From Acetatifactor sp. (GTDB lineage Bacteria > Bacillota > Clostridia > Lachnospirales > Lachnospiraceae): 36,706 bases of DNA. This document shows, one piece after another, positions 1-7,086 of the stretch. The position numbers and the translations under genes were made by a program. The number at the start of each line of letters is the position of its first letter. Position 1 is the stretch's first letter. The DNA is taken from contig JAKSRX010000010.1 in NCBI GenBank assembly GCA_024403365.1, positions 1-36,706 of the forward strand, written 5' to 3'. The notes under the pieces are model-generated. The model was not told the DNA's origin. It did no database searches and saw only the letters and a list, made by a program, of their open reading frames with translations.

Positions 1-2
1 TA

Positions 3-140
3 AAGCACGAGAACCTCACCGCAGAGTTGGCACGTACAACTTATGCGGACGGCACCAAGGTTTATGTAAACTACAGCTATGAAGCAGTTAGCTGTCCCGA
101 CGGTACAGTTCCTGCCAGAGATTACATGGTAGTGAAATAA
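3..140 (+). CDS. C-terminal end of a DUF5696-like protein (partial)
   Basis: The frame is open from the window edge to a TAA at 138-140, giving the last 45 residues of a protein that starts outside the window. The visible tail contains YADGTKVYVNYSYEA, then a Pro-Ala-Arg-Asp turn and an end in VVK. This matches the C-terminal pattern of DUF5696 proteins as I remember it, a family of large proteins of unknown function that often sit beside carbohydrate ABC transporter genes in Lachnospiraceae. The first permease starts 36 bases downstream, so it is probably the first visible gene of the transporter operon. The family call rests on a short tail and on context. Confidence 0.55.
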   Translation, partial: KHENLTAELARTTYADGTKVYVNYSYEAVSCPDGTVPARDYMVVK

Positions 141-176
141 GTTAGATTCGAAGATTAATTAGAAAGGGCTAAAGTT

Positions 177-1085
177 ATGAAGAAGCAAAAGAACAAATTA
201 GCTGGTCTTCAAAAGCGTAAGGCGATCTCGGGATATGTGTTTATTTCACCGTTCATCATTGGTTTCCTTGTATTCCTTGTAAAACCGATGTTCGAGTCAT
301 TGTACATGAGCTTTTGTAAGGTTGAGCTGGGTGCAGGTATCTTTAATAAGAACTTCACCGGTATCGCAAACTTCAAGTATATTTTTACAGTAGACGCTGA
401 CTTTAACAGACTCCTGGTAGAGGAGTTCTCCAAGATGATGCTCTACTCCGTGGCAATCATGGTATTCAGTTTCTTCGTTTCCTTGATTCTGAACCAGGAA
501 TTCCGTGGCCGTGCGCTGGTGCGTGCGGTGTTCTTCCTTCCCGTTATCCTGGCTTCCGGTGTTATCCTGGGCCTGGAGAAGAACAACTCCCTGATGGCAC
601 AGATCGCTCAGACCATCGAGCTGAATGCCGAGGGCGTCAGCATTACCGGAGCACTGGAGAGCCTGCTTCGTACCGCAGGTGTCGGTGTTAAGGCATATGA
701 GAAGGTATTCGAGGTAATCGATAACATTTATGATATCGCAATTGCTTCCGGTATCCAGATCATCATTTTCCTGTCCGGTCTGCAGACAATTTCTTCCAGT
801 ATGTATGAGGCAGCTGACATCGAAGGCTGTACCAAGTGGGAGAGCCTTTGGAAGATCACCTTCCCTATGATCAGTTCCATGTTCCTTGTAAACTGGATCT
901 ACACCATTATCGACTTCTGTATGAGAACCGATAACGAAATCATCAAAAAGATTTCCGATACCATGACAATGCTGCTGGACTACGGTACTGCATCTGCGAT
1001 GTCTTGGGTATACTTCGTTATCGTAATCGTATTTGTCGGAATCACCTCATTTTTCATTTCGAAGGGGGTATACTACTATGACTAA
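177..1085 (+). CDS. Carbohydrate ABC transporter permease (MalF/UgpA/LplB type)
   Basis: Inner-membrane subunit of a sugar importer, 302 residues. The first membrane segment is at about residues 19-40 and several hydrophobic segments follow. The cytoplasmic EAA loop that docks on the ATPase is visible at residues 211-230 (EAADIEGCTKWESLWKITFP). A hydrophilic stretch at about 130-180 interrupts the usual membrane pattern and probably forms an outside loop. GAAAGGG at 161-167 serves the ATG at 177. The gene overlaps the second permease by 8 bases, so the two are translationally coupled. No ATPase gene is nearby; importers of this class commonly borrow a shared MsmK-type ATPase encoded elsewhere. 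The substrate is not readable from sequence; the xylanolytic neighbourhood suggests oligosaccharides. Confidence 0.93.
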   Translation: MKKQKNKLAGLQKRKAISGYVFISPFIIGFLVFLVKPMFESLYMSFCKVELGAGIFNKNFTGIANFKYIFTVDADFNRLLVEEFSKMMLYSVAIMVFSFFVSLILNQEFRGRALVRAVFFLPVILASGVILGLEKNNSLMAQIAQTIELNAEGVSITGALESLLRTAGVGVKAYEKVFEVIDNIYDIAIASGIQIIIFLSGLQTISSSMYEAADIEGCTKWESLWKITFPMISSMFLVNWIYTIIDFCMRTDNEIIKKISDTMTMLLDYGTASAMSWVYFVIVIVFVGITSFFISKGVYYYD

Positions 1086-2088
1086 ATCAGAAGCTAAGAA
1101 GGTTAGCAAATATGCTAACTTCTGGGAAAGAAATAAAAAGTCTCAGGGTTACCTGCTTCAGAAAACATTGATGGGTTACGGCATCAGCATCGTAAGATTT
1201 ATCCTGCTGTTCGGTATGTGCTTCCTGATCCTGCAGCCGATCTTCAATAAGATCTCCGTAAGCTTTATGTCAGAGCACGACCTCTACAGCCCCGTAGTAA
1301 TCAACATTCCTGAGCACTTCACAGCTGATAACTATTATCTAGCTGCTGAGTTGATGTCCTACAAAGAGGCACTTAAGAACTCCCTGATCGTTTCCTTAAC
1401 GATCGCATTGTTACAGATCGCTATGTGTACACTGGTTGGTTACGGTTTCGCAAGATTCAACTTCCCTTTGAAGAAGTTCTGGTTTGCCTGCGTTATCCTG
1501 ATCATCCTGATTCCCCCTCAGACCATTTCCTCATCACTGCATCTGCACTTCAGATTCTTTGATGTACTGGGAATCATCAGCAAGGTAAGAGGAGAGACCA
1601 TCAATATGACCGGTTCCAAACTTCCTTACTATATGATGAGTGCCGGCTGTATGGGTCTGAAGAACGGTCTGTACATTTACATGATCCGTCAGTTCTTCCG
1701 TAATATCCCCGGCGACCTGGAAGAGGCTGCTTACGTAGACGGTTGTGGCACATTAAAGACCTTCCTGAGAATTATGCTGCCTCAGTCCAAGCCTATCGTT
1801 ACTTCCTGTTTCCTGTTTGCATTCGTATGGCAGTGGACAGACGGTTTCTACTCCAAGTTGTTCCTTGGTAACACTAAGCTGGTATCAACCGGCCTTGCTC
1901 GTATCGTAGATAGCTTGGCAGCATACATGATGAGAATTCTGAATGTTAAGACCACTATCTCCCCCAGCTATGCAAACTGTATTCTTGCTACAGGTACTCT
2001 GATGATCATCCTTCCTTTGATCGTTATCTACCTGTTCGCACAGAGAGCATTCGTTGAGAGTATTGCTAGTACCGGTATTAAGATGTAA
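1078..2088 (+). CDS. Carbohydrate ABC transporter permease (MalG/LplC type)
   Basis: Second membrane subunit of the same importer, 336 residues. I place the start at the ATG at 1078, not at the upstream in-frame codon at 1033, because GAAGGGGG at 1061-1068 lies 9 bases before it and the extra 15 residues lie inside the previous gene. The first membrane segment is near residues 40-60. The EAA loop is at residues 215-235 (EEAAYVDGCGTLKTFLRIML), the normal place close to the C-terminus in MalG-type permeases. The 8-base overlap with the upstream permease points to a fixed 1:1 pair. It is followed by a stem-loop and a fresh promoter before the binding-protein gene. Confidence 0.93.
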   Translation: MTKSEAKKVSKYANFWERNKKSQGYLLQKTLMGYGISIVRFILLFGMCFLILQPIFNKISVSFMSEHDLYSPVVINIPEHFTADNYYLAAELMSYKEALKNSLIVSLTIALLQIAMCTLVGYGFARFNFPLKKFWFACVILIILIPPQTISSSLHLHFRFFDVLGIISKVRGETINMTGSKLPYYMMSAGCMGLKNGLYIYMIRQFFRNIPGDLEEAAYVDGCGTLKTFLRIMLPQSKPIVTSCFLFAFVWQWTDGFYSKLFLGNTKLVSTGLARIVDSLAAYMMRILNVKTTISPSYANCILATGTLMIILPLIVIYLFAQRAFVESIASTGIKM

Positions 2089-2100
2089 AACAAACAAAAA

Positions 2101-2138
2101 GAGTGCAGTTATGAAATGAAAATTTCATAATTGCATTC
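2101..2138. other. Intercistronic stem-loop between permease and binding-protein genes
   Basis: The arms are 2101-2116 and 2123-2138, 16 paired positions with two G-U wobbles and a six-base loop. No run of T follows on the plus strand (TTAAAAA), so it is a poor plus-strand terminator; on the minus strand it is followed by T-rich sequence. It starts 12 bases after the permease stop. A role in protecting mRNA ends or partial termination is inferred. Its 3' arm contains the -35 box of the next promoter. Confidence 0.7.
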
Positions 2139-2159
2139 TTAAAAACAATATGGTATAAT
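2131..2159 (+). promoter_or_regulatory. Promoter of the solute-binding protein gene
   Basis: TTGCAT at 2131-2136, a 17-base spacer and TATAAT at 2154-2159, with TG at 2151-2152 making an extended -10. It lies about 100 bases before the binding-protein start, leaving a leader of about 90 bases. A private promoter would explain how a binding protein, normally needed in excess, is made at a higher level than the permeases upstream. Confidence 0.7.
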
Positions 2160-2257
2160 ACAAGAGATATGAATTGTCAGGCTCTTTGAGTAACCCGGAA
2201 AAATACTCAAAAAATACAAAGCCGAGACATATTTATATATTTCAAGGAGGATGAAAA

Positions 2258-3739
2258 ATGAAAAGAGAGATGTTTAGAAAACTGATGGCAGTTTCCCTTG
2301 CTACAGTTATGACTGTTGGTCTCGCTGGTTGTGGCGAAGAAGCTGCACCTTCTACCGAGAGCAAGGAATCTAAGCCCGCTGAGTCCAAGTCCGAAGAGCC
2401 TGTTGCAAGCTCCGAGGAAGAGGATCTTGGTGCTTATACCGTTCTTAAGGACGCTAACGGCAACGTATACGACCTTGGCGGTATGGAAGTTATTATCCGT
2501 GACTGGTGGTCTTCCGGTGAGAGATCCGAAGAGCCTACCAAGTTCGAGGAAGCAAAGTATGAGTATCTTGACTGGGCTATGGAGACCTACAACTTCACTA
2601 TTAAGGAAGTTGCTATTTCTGACTGGGGTTCCGCACCTCAGGACTTCATCGACTACGTAACCACCGGTGGCGATGATAACAACTATGTATTCACTGTACG
2701 TGCAGATGCATCCAGCACTTCCGCTATGTATAACGGTCTGATGTACGACCTCAGCACTCTTGATCGCCTTGACTTCTCCGAAGCTAAGTTCCCACGAAAC
2801 AAGCTTCATGAAGTATTCACATGGGGTGACAAGATCTGCGCTATGCATACTGGTTATGCAGAGCCTCGTACAGGTATGTACTTCAACAAGAGACTGCTTA
2901 CCGAAGCTGGTATCGATCCCGATTCCATCTATGAGATGCAGGCAAACGGAACTTGGACTTGGCAGGCATGGTTCGACATGATGGATAAGATCCAGGTTGA
3001 TAGAGACAACGATGGTAAGGTTGACGTTGCTGGTTTCGATGCTAACCACGGTGCTGTTGTATGTCAGGCTGTTTACTCCAACTACTCTGAGTTCGTTGGT
3101 AAGGACGCTAACGGAGCATTCGTTTGGAAGGGTGAAGATCCTGCAACTATCGAAGCTCTTGAGTTCTATGTAGAAGCTTGTAAGAAGTATGGCTACGTTC
3201 ACGGCGAAGATGAGACCCAGTGGGACTTCTACAAGACCGCATTCGAGAACGGCTACTGCGCATTCTGTCCTGAAGATGAGTACGCTGGTACTCCTGGTAA
3301 CTTCCTTGCAAACGAGATGAATGACGAGATCGGCTTCGCATTCTTCCCCAAGGGACCTCAGGCTGCTGACTACATCAACTGCTGGTCTGACAACCCTCAG
3401 GTTATCCCTGCTTGCTACGATGCTGACAAGGCTTGGAAGATCGCATTCGCTTACAACATCTACACCAATGATGTTCCCGGATATGAAGGATATCAGGATC
3501 TGAGTGCAGCTCGTAAGGGTAAGTTTGATGCTAGATCTATCGATGAGACTGTAGCACCTATGTCCGATCCTGCTAAGGGTATGGTTACATACCACGGCAT
3601 GGTTCCTAACATGAATCCTTATCCTGATTTCATCTGGGCATTCAACGCTGGATGTGAGTCCGTACAGGCTACGATCGATGGCAAAAAGAACGAGTTCATT
3701 ACTCTGATCGATGAGGCTAACGCTGCAGCAGGTAAGTAA
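2258..3739 (+). CDS. Extracellular sugar-binding lipoprotein (ABC family 1 SBP)
   Basis: Substrate-capturing subunit of the importer encoded just upstream, 493 residues. The N-terminus is a lipoprotein signal with lipobox LAGC and acylated Cys25, then a Ser/Glu/Lys-rich linker to about residue 55. The mature domain has the size and spacing of family 1 solute-binding proteins, with Trp-rich segments (RDWWSSGER near residue 82 and GTWTWQAWFDMMDKI near 230) and a calcium-loop-like DRDNDGKVD near 248. AAGGAGG at 2244-2250 lies 7 bases before the ATG. It has its own promoter and is closed by a terminator at 3776. Ligand unknown; the neighbouring xylanases make xylo- or arabinoxylo-oligosaccharides a reasonable guess. 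Confidence 0.93.
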   Translation: MKREMFRKLMAVSLATVMTVGLAGCGEEAAPSTESKESKPAESKSEEPVASSEEEDLGAYTVLKDANGNVYDLGGMEVIIRDWWSSGERSEEPTKFEEAKYEYLDWAMETYNFTIKEVAISDWGSAPQDFIDYVTTGGDDNNYVFTVRADASSTSAMYNGLMYDLSTLDRLDFSEAKFPRNKLHEVFTWGDKICAMHTGYAEPRTGMYFNKRLLTEAGIDPDSIYEMQANGTWTWQAWFDMMDKIQVDRDNDGKVDVAGFDANHGAVVCQAVYSNYSEFVGKDANGAFVWKGEDPATIEALEFYVEACKKYGYVHGEDETQWDFYKTAFENGYCAFCPEDEYAGTPGNFLANEMNDEIGFAFFPKGPQAADYINCWSDNPQVIPACYDADKAWKIAFAYNIYTNDVPGYEGYQDLSAARKGKFDARSIDETVAPMSDPAKGMVTYHGMVPNMNPYPDFIWAFNAGCESVQATIDGKKNEFITLIDEANAAAGK

Positions 3740-3775
3740 TTTCTGCTAAAGCTGTTTAGGTAACTTAATATTTAA

Positions 3776-3806
3776 GGGTGGTGTTTTCCGGGCGCCACCC
3801 TTTTTT
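3776..3806 (+). terminator. Intrinsic terminator after the importer genes
   Basis: Arms 3776-3783 (GGGTGGTG) and 3793-3800 (CGCCACCC) pair over 8 positions with one G-U, followed by six T at 3801-3806. It lies 37 bases after the binding-protein stop. Confidence 0.9.
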
Positions 3807-3813
3807 ATTTGTC

Positions 3814-3842
3814 TTTTCAGAATCATATTTTTATGTTATACT
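3814..3842 (+). promoter_or_regulatory. Possible promoter for the U32-like gene pair
   Basis: TATACT at 3837-3842 is a fair -10 box; the sequence 17 bases upstream (TTTTCA at 3814-3819) is a weak -35. It sits between the terminator and the first gene of the pair, where a promoter is expected. Confidence 0.4.
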
Positions 3843-3928
3843 TGTAATTGTTCCATTTCTTGTCTTTCGAGAGTCTGTTATGCAGGAATTGGAAAGACCG
3901 GAAATACTATTAAGAATGGAGAATCAAT

Positions 3929-4879
3929 ATGGAAGTTAATTTTCATTTGCCCGGACTTCGTCAGAATTATCCTTTGAATATGCTGATCGTCAGCTTGCTG
4001 AAGTCTAAGCCGGAATTTTTCAGAGAGGGTGTTAAGATCGGTTCCTTCTTCGGAGAGTTTCCTACATCTCTGTGGGCCGGCGGACGTCCCTCTAACTATG
4101 ATCAGTGTGATTCCAATTACATCCAGCAGGTCGTAAAGCATGTCAATGCAGCAGGTATTCCTGTCAGATATACCTATACCAATAAACTTCTGAATGAGCA
4201 TGATCTTGCAGATCCTTACTGTAACTTCTGTATGCAGGTTGCAGATAACGGCATGAATGAAGTCATGATCTATTCTCCGATTCTGGAAGAGTATATCAGA
4301 GAGAAATATCCCAGCTATAAGTTGAACAGTTCTACCTGCAAGGAGATCCGTAATATTGATGATGTAAATGCAGAGTTGAAGAAGCCTTATTACCTTGTGG
4401 TTTTGGACTATAACTTCAATAACAAGTTCGAAGATCTGGAGAAGATCGAGGACAAGGGCAGATGTGAGATACTTGTAAATACCTTGTGTACTCCTAATTG
4501 TCCCAGAAGAGGAGCTCACTATGACAATATCTCCAAGAACCAGAGAATCATGCTGAAGAACAGAACTTTGCCCAAGGACAAGCAGATCCCCTTGGAGCAT
4601 TGGTACTGCGAGTACGGTGAGTTCAACTGTATTCATACCATTCAGGGATACAGCACTTACATTTCTCCCGAGGCGATCTGGGAGAAGTATGTTCCCATGG
4701 GATTTAAGCATTTCAAGATCGAGGGTAGAACCGCTAATGTATTCTCCCTGATCGAGACTTATGTACACTATCTGATCAAGCCCGAGAGACAGGGTGAGGC
4801 GAGAATCCTGCTTCTCAACAACCTGAAGGCCAACAGGATCATTGTTGTAAATCAGCCCAGACCTTCTCAGTGGCCTTAA
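3929..4879 (+). CDS. U32/UbiV-like TIM-barrel protein with four cysteines, copy 1
   Basis: I do not recognise a named function. The 316-residue protein has no signal peptide. Short hydrophobic strands recur as in a TIM barrel (VKIGSFF, VRYTYTN, EVMIYSP, YLVVLDYNFN, CEILVNTLC), and the end has HFKIEGR followed by a helix with YVHYLI. The FKIEGR strand near the C-terminus is characteristic of the peptidase U32/UbiU-UbiV superfamily. Four cysteines at 187, 191, 227 and 234 are placed as expected for an iron-sulphur site, since UbiU/UbiV bind a 4Fe-4S cluster through four cysteines. The N-terminus does not match the usual U32 start, so this is a divergent branch. It is followed 24 bases later by a paralogue with the same cysteine layout. 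Cluster binding and any hydroxylase- or peptidase-like role are inference. Confidence 0.6.
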   Translation: MEVNFHLPGLRQNYPLNMLIVSLLKSKPEFFREGVKIGSFFGEFPTSLWAGGRPSNYDQCDSNYIQQVVKHVNAAGIPVRYTYTNKLLNEHDLADPYCNFCMQVADNGMNEVMIYSPILEEYIREKYPSYKLNSSTCKEIRNIDDVNAELKKPYYLVVLDYNFNNKFEDLEKIEDKGRCEILVNTLCTPNCPRRGAHYDNISKNQRIMLKNRTLPKDKQIPLEHWYCEYGEFNCIHTIQGYSTYISPEAIWEKYVPMGFKHFKIEGRTANVFSLIETYVHYLIKPERQGEARILLLNNLKANRIIVVNQPRPSQWP

Positions 4880-4903
4880 TGGATCAGTTTTTGGGGGAAT
4901 AAG

Positions 4904-5806
4904 ATGGCAAAAGAAGTATATTGGCATTTGCCGGGCTTCTGCTATTTCAGACTGTTGAACCAGATGATCATCAATATGATGCATGATTATCCCGATAAAT
5001 TCCGCGAGGGGTACAAGATCGGTTCCGTATACGGAACCTTTCCGGGAGCGATCTGGAATGGCGGCAGGGCAGTTATGGGCTTTACCGGCAAGAATGATAT
5101 TCAGAATATTTTGAAGACCTACAACGATAAGGGAGTTCCGGTACGATTCACCTGGACCAATTCTCTGATTGAGGAGAAGCATGTATATGACACCTACTGC
5201 AACCTGATCATGAAACTGGCTGACAATGGCCTGAATCAAGTATTGGTGAATGCGCCTGTGTTGGAAGATTATATCCGCAGGGAATACCCGAATTTCCCCA
5301 GAATTTCTTCCACAACAAAGCGTATCGTGGATGTGGATGCTATGATCGAGGAACTGCAGAAGGATTATCATCTGGTGGTGCTGGATTATGATTTAAATCA
5401 TAACGAAGAGGCGCTGGAGAAGCTGGAGCCCTATGCAGGACGAGTAGAGATATTGGTAAATGAGGTGTGCTACCCGGGCTGTAAGATGCGTTCCGAGCAC
5501 TATTTACAGCAGTCTAAGATGCAGTTGGAGTTCGATGTCAACACTGCATTCCCTTGTCCCAATAAGACACAGGAGCGCAAGTTCGCAGAGTGTATGGACA
5601 GACCAGCCTTTATCTCCAATGAGCAGATCGGCAGTTATATTGACAGAGGCTATGTCAACTTTAAGATCGTAGGAAGAGGAATGCCTTTAGAATTTGCCAA
5701 GGAATCCTACCTGTACTACCTGGTAAAGGATGAACATCGCGAGTTCATTCGCGGTAAGATCGATGCTTTATTTGCACAGATCCAGGCGATGCAGAGAAGA
5801 AAATAA
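4904..5806 (+). CDS. U32/UbiV-like TIM-barrel protein with four cysteines, copy 2
   Basis: Paralogue of the gene just upstream, 300 residues, no signal peptide. Shared features run the whole length: a HLPG start, a GxxxGxFPxxxWxGGR segment near residues 42-56, VRFTWTN, LVVLDYDLN, VEILVNEVC and FKIVGR near the end. Cysteines at 189, 193, 218 and 230 match the CxxxC-plus-two pattern of copy 1. The gap between the genes is 24 bases with GGGGGAA as ribosome site, and a terminator follows, so they form a two-gene unit. UbiU and UbiV also work as a heterodimer of two related U32 proteins, which makes a heterodimer here an attractive guess. Function unknown. Confidence 0.6.
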   Translation: MAKEVYWHLPGFCYFRLLNQMIINMMHDYPDKFREGYKIGSVYGTFPGAIWNGGRAVMGFTGKNDIQNILKTYNDKGVPVRFTWTNSLIEEKHVYDTYCNLIMKLADNGLNQVLVNAPVLEDYIRREYPNFPRISSTTKRIVDVDAMIEELQKDYHLVVLDYDLNHNEEALEKLEPYAGRVEILVNEVCYPGCKMRSEHYLQQSKMQLEFDVNTAFPCPNKTQERKFAECMDRPAFISNEQIGSYIDRGYVNFKIVGRGMPLEFAKESYLYYLVKDEHREFIRGKIDALFAQIQAMQRRK

Positions 5807-5818
5807 CGGATAATGATG

Positions 5819-5848
5819 AGAGCGATTTCGAGAGAAGTCGCTCTTTTT
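5819..5848 (+). terminator. Intrinsic terminator after the U32-like pair
   Basis: AGAGCGA at 5819-5825 pairs with TCGCTCT at 5838-5844, with inner TTC/GAA pairs around a GAGA loop, followed by a T run. It begins 12 bases after the stop codon. Confidence 0.88.
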
Positions 5849-5902
5849 ATGTCTGTAGGAGCCCCCTTTTTTCAAGATAGCAACATTTGAGTAAGAAATC
5901 AC

Positions 5903-5956
5903 AATGTGTAAAGAGTAATCAACACATTAATGCGGTAAAATGTTACTTGGTATAAT
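5903..5956 (+). promoter_or_regulatory. Extended -10 promoter of the exporter operon with an upstream inverted repeat
   Basis: TGGTATAAT at 5948-5956 is an extended -10 box; no good -35 lies 16-18 bases upstream. The inverted repeat AATGTGT (5903-5909) and ACACATT (5922-5928), perfect over 7 bases with a 12-base spacer, ends where a -35 would be. A -35-less promoter with an adjacent palindrome suggests control by a DNA-binding protein, but that is inference. The first gene starts at 5992. Confidence 0.55.
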
Positions 5957-5991
5957 TTGTCCAATGAGACAGAACTGAAAGGTATGAAGAT

Positions 5992-7086
5992 ATGAGGAGA
6001 TTCAAAAGAATCCTGGCGTTAGGCCTGACAGCGATGATGCTGAGTGCCTGCGGCCAGAATACTGTAGAGGAGAGTCTGGTCGTAGTAGAGCATGAGAAGG
6101 AAGGGGAAGGCGTTTCCTATGAATTCGCCATCGCTGAGATCGGTAATGTTGTCAAGACTCAGAAGGTCAATTGTGAATATCGACAGAACAAAGAACAGCG
6201 TGCCAGCTTCCAGATCAACGGTAAACTGGTTGACCGCGTACTGGTCAAGCAGGGCGACTATGTGAAAAAGGGTGACGTTCTTGCGACTCTTTCCAGCAGA
6301 GAACTGGAGCGTAAGATCGAGGACGTCAAATACAGAATCAAGAGAGCCGAGATCCAGCTGAAGAATCTGGAAGTAAATGAACTGAATGATATCCAGGAAG
6401 CCTGGGTACAGTTTATGGCTTACACAAGACAGAGTGCAGAGGATAACAAGAATACCAAGGCTAAGGTAGAGAATATCCAGAAGAATTATCGTTATCAGAA
6501 GGAGGATCTGACTGATTCCCTGAATAATGATAAGAAAAACCTTGCACAGCTGCAGGGAGATCTGAGCCGAAGCAAACTGGTGGCAGAGATGGACGGTATG
6601 GTCCTGAAGATGAAGGATAATCTGCTGTATTCCACTTCTAAGTACGGCGAAGAGATCATCACCATCATGGATATTTCCGACTGCTTCTTTGAAACAAAGG
6701 TGCCGAATCCGCAGGAACTGTTCCGTGAAGGCGAGGCAGTGACCATGAATATCGTGTACGGTGCCGCAGCAGGTGAATACAAACTGATTCCCCACGAGAT
6801 GGATAAGTGGGGAGAAACTCAGGTGTTCGAGATCCTGGACGGCCCTGAGGGCAGCGAGATCGAAGTAGGCACTCTCGGAACCATGATCGCGGTCTGTGAA
6901 AGCAGAAGCGATGTGCTTTGTGTAGATGCAAGAGCCATCCACAAAGCAGATGATAAATATTATGTGTATGTTCTCAGTGCGGACAATCTCAGAGAGATCC
7001 GCTGGGTAGAAGCAGGACTGGTAGGCGATGAAGCCGTTGAGATCCTGAGCGGCATCACAGAAGGGGAGAAGGTTATTCTGAAATGA
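5992..7086 (+). CDS. HlyD/MacA-type adaptor lipoprotein
   Basis: Membrane-anchored adaptor of an ABC export system, 364 residues. The lipoprotein signal ends in LSAC with Cys20. A biotinyl-lipoyl-like half is seen near residues 75-100 (VLVKQGDYVKKGDVLATL), then a charged coiled coil at about 104-190, then the returning lipoyl half and a beta-barrel segment at about 200-255. The C-terminal part ends in the VEILSGITEGEKVI form typical of this family. In Gram-positive bacteria such adaptors sit on the outer face of the membrane and join an FtsX/MacB permease. AAAGG at 5978-5982 serves the ATG. The gene overlaps the next one by 4 bases (ATGA), which points to coupled translation. Confidence 0.88.
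   Translation: MRRFKRILALGLTAMMLSACGQNTVEESLVVVEHEKEGEGVSYEFAIAEIGNVVKTQKVNCEYRQNKEQRASFQINGKLVDRVLVKQGDYVKKGDVLATLSSRELERKIEDVKYRIKRAEIQLKNLEVNELNDIQEAWVQFMAYTRQSAEDNKNTKAKVENIQKNYRYQKEDLTDSLNNDKKNLAQLQGDLSRSKLVAEMDGMVLKMKDNLLYSTSKYGEEIITIMDISDCFFETKVPNPQELFREGEAVTMNIVYGAAAGEYKLIPHEMDKWGETQVFEILDGPEGSEIEVGTLGTMIAVCESRSDVLCVDARAIHKADDKYYVYVLSADNLREIRWVEAGLVGDEAVEILSGITEGEKVILK

Noticed and set aside
1033..1077. Earlier start for the second permease
   Set aside because: The added residues lie inside the first permease gene, while the ATG at 1078 has a well-placed GAAGGGGG.
2207..3595. Long minus-strand open frame of 462 codons opposite the binding-protein gene
   Set aside because: It mirrors a gene with clear lipobox, ribosome site and codon use; the antisense product has a Cys/Ser/Val-rich composition without domains.
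3878..5371. Minus-strand open frame of 497 codons opposite the U32-like pair
   Set aside because: It crosses the boundary of two plus-strand genes, has no ribosome site and looks like a by-product of codon bias.
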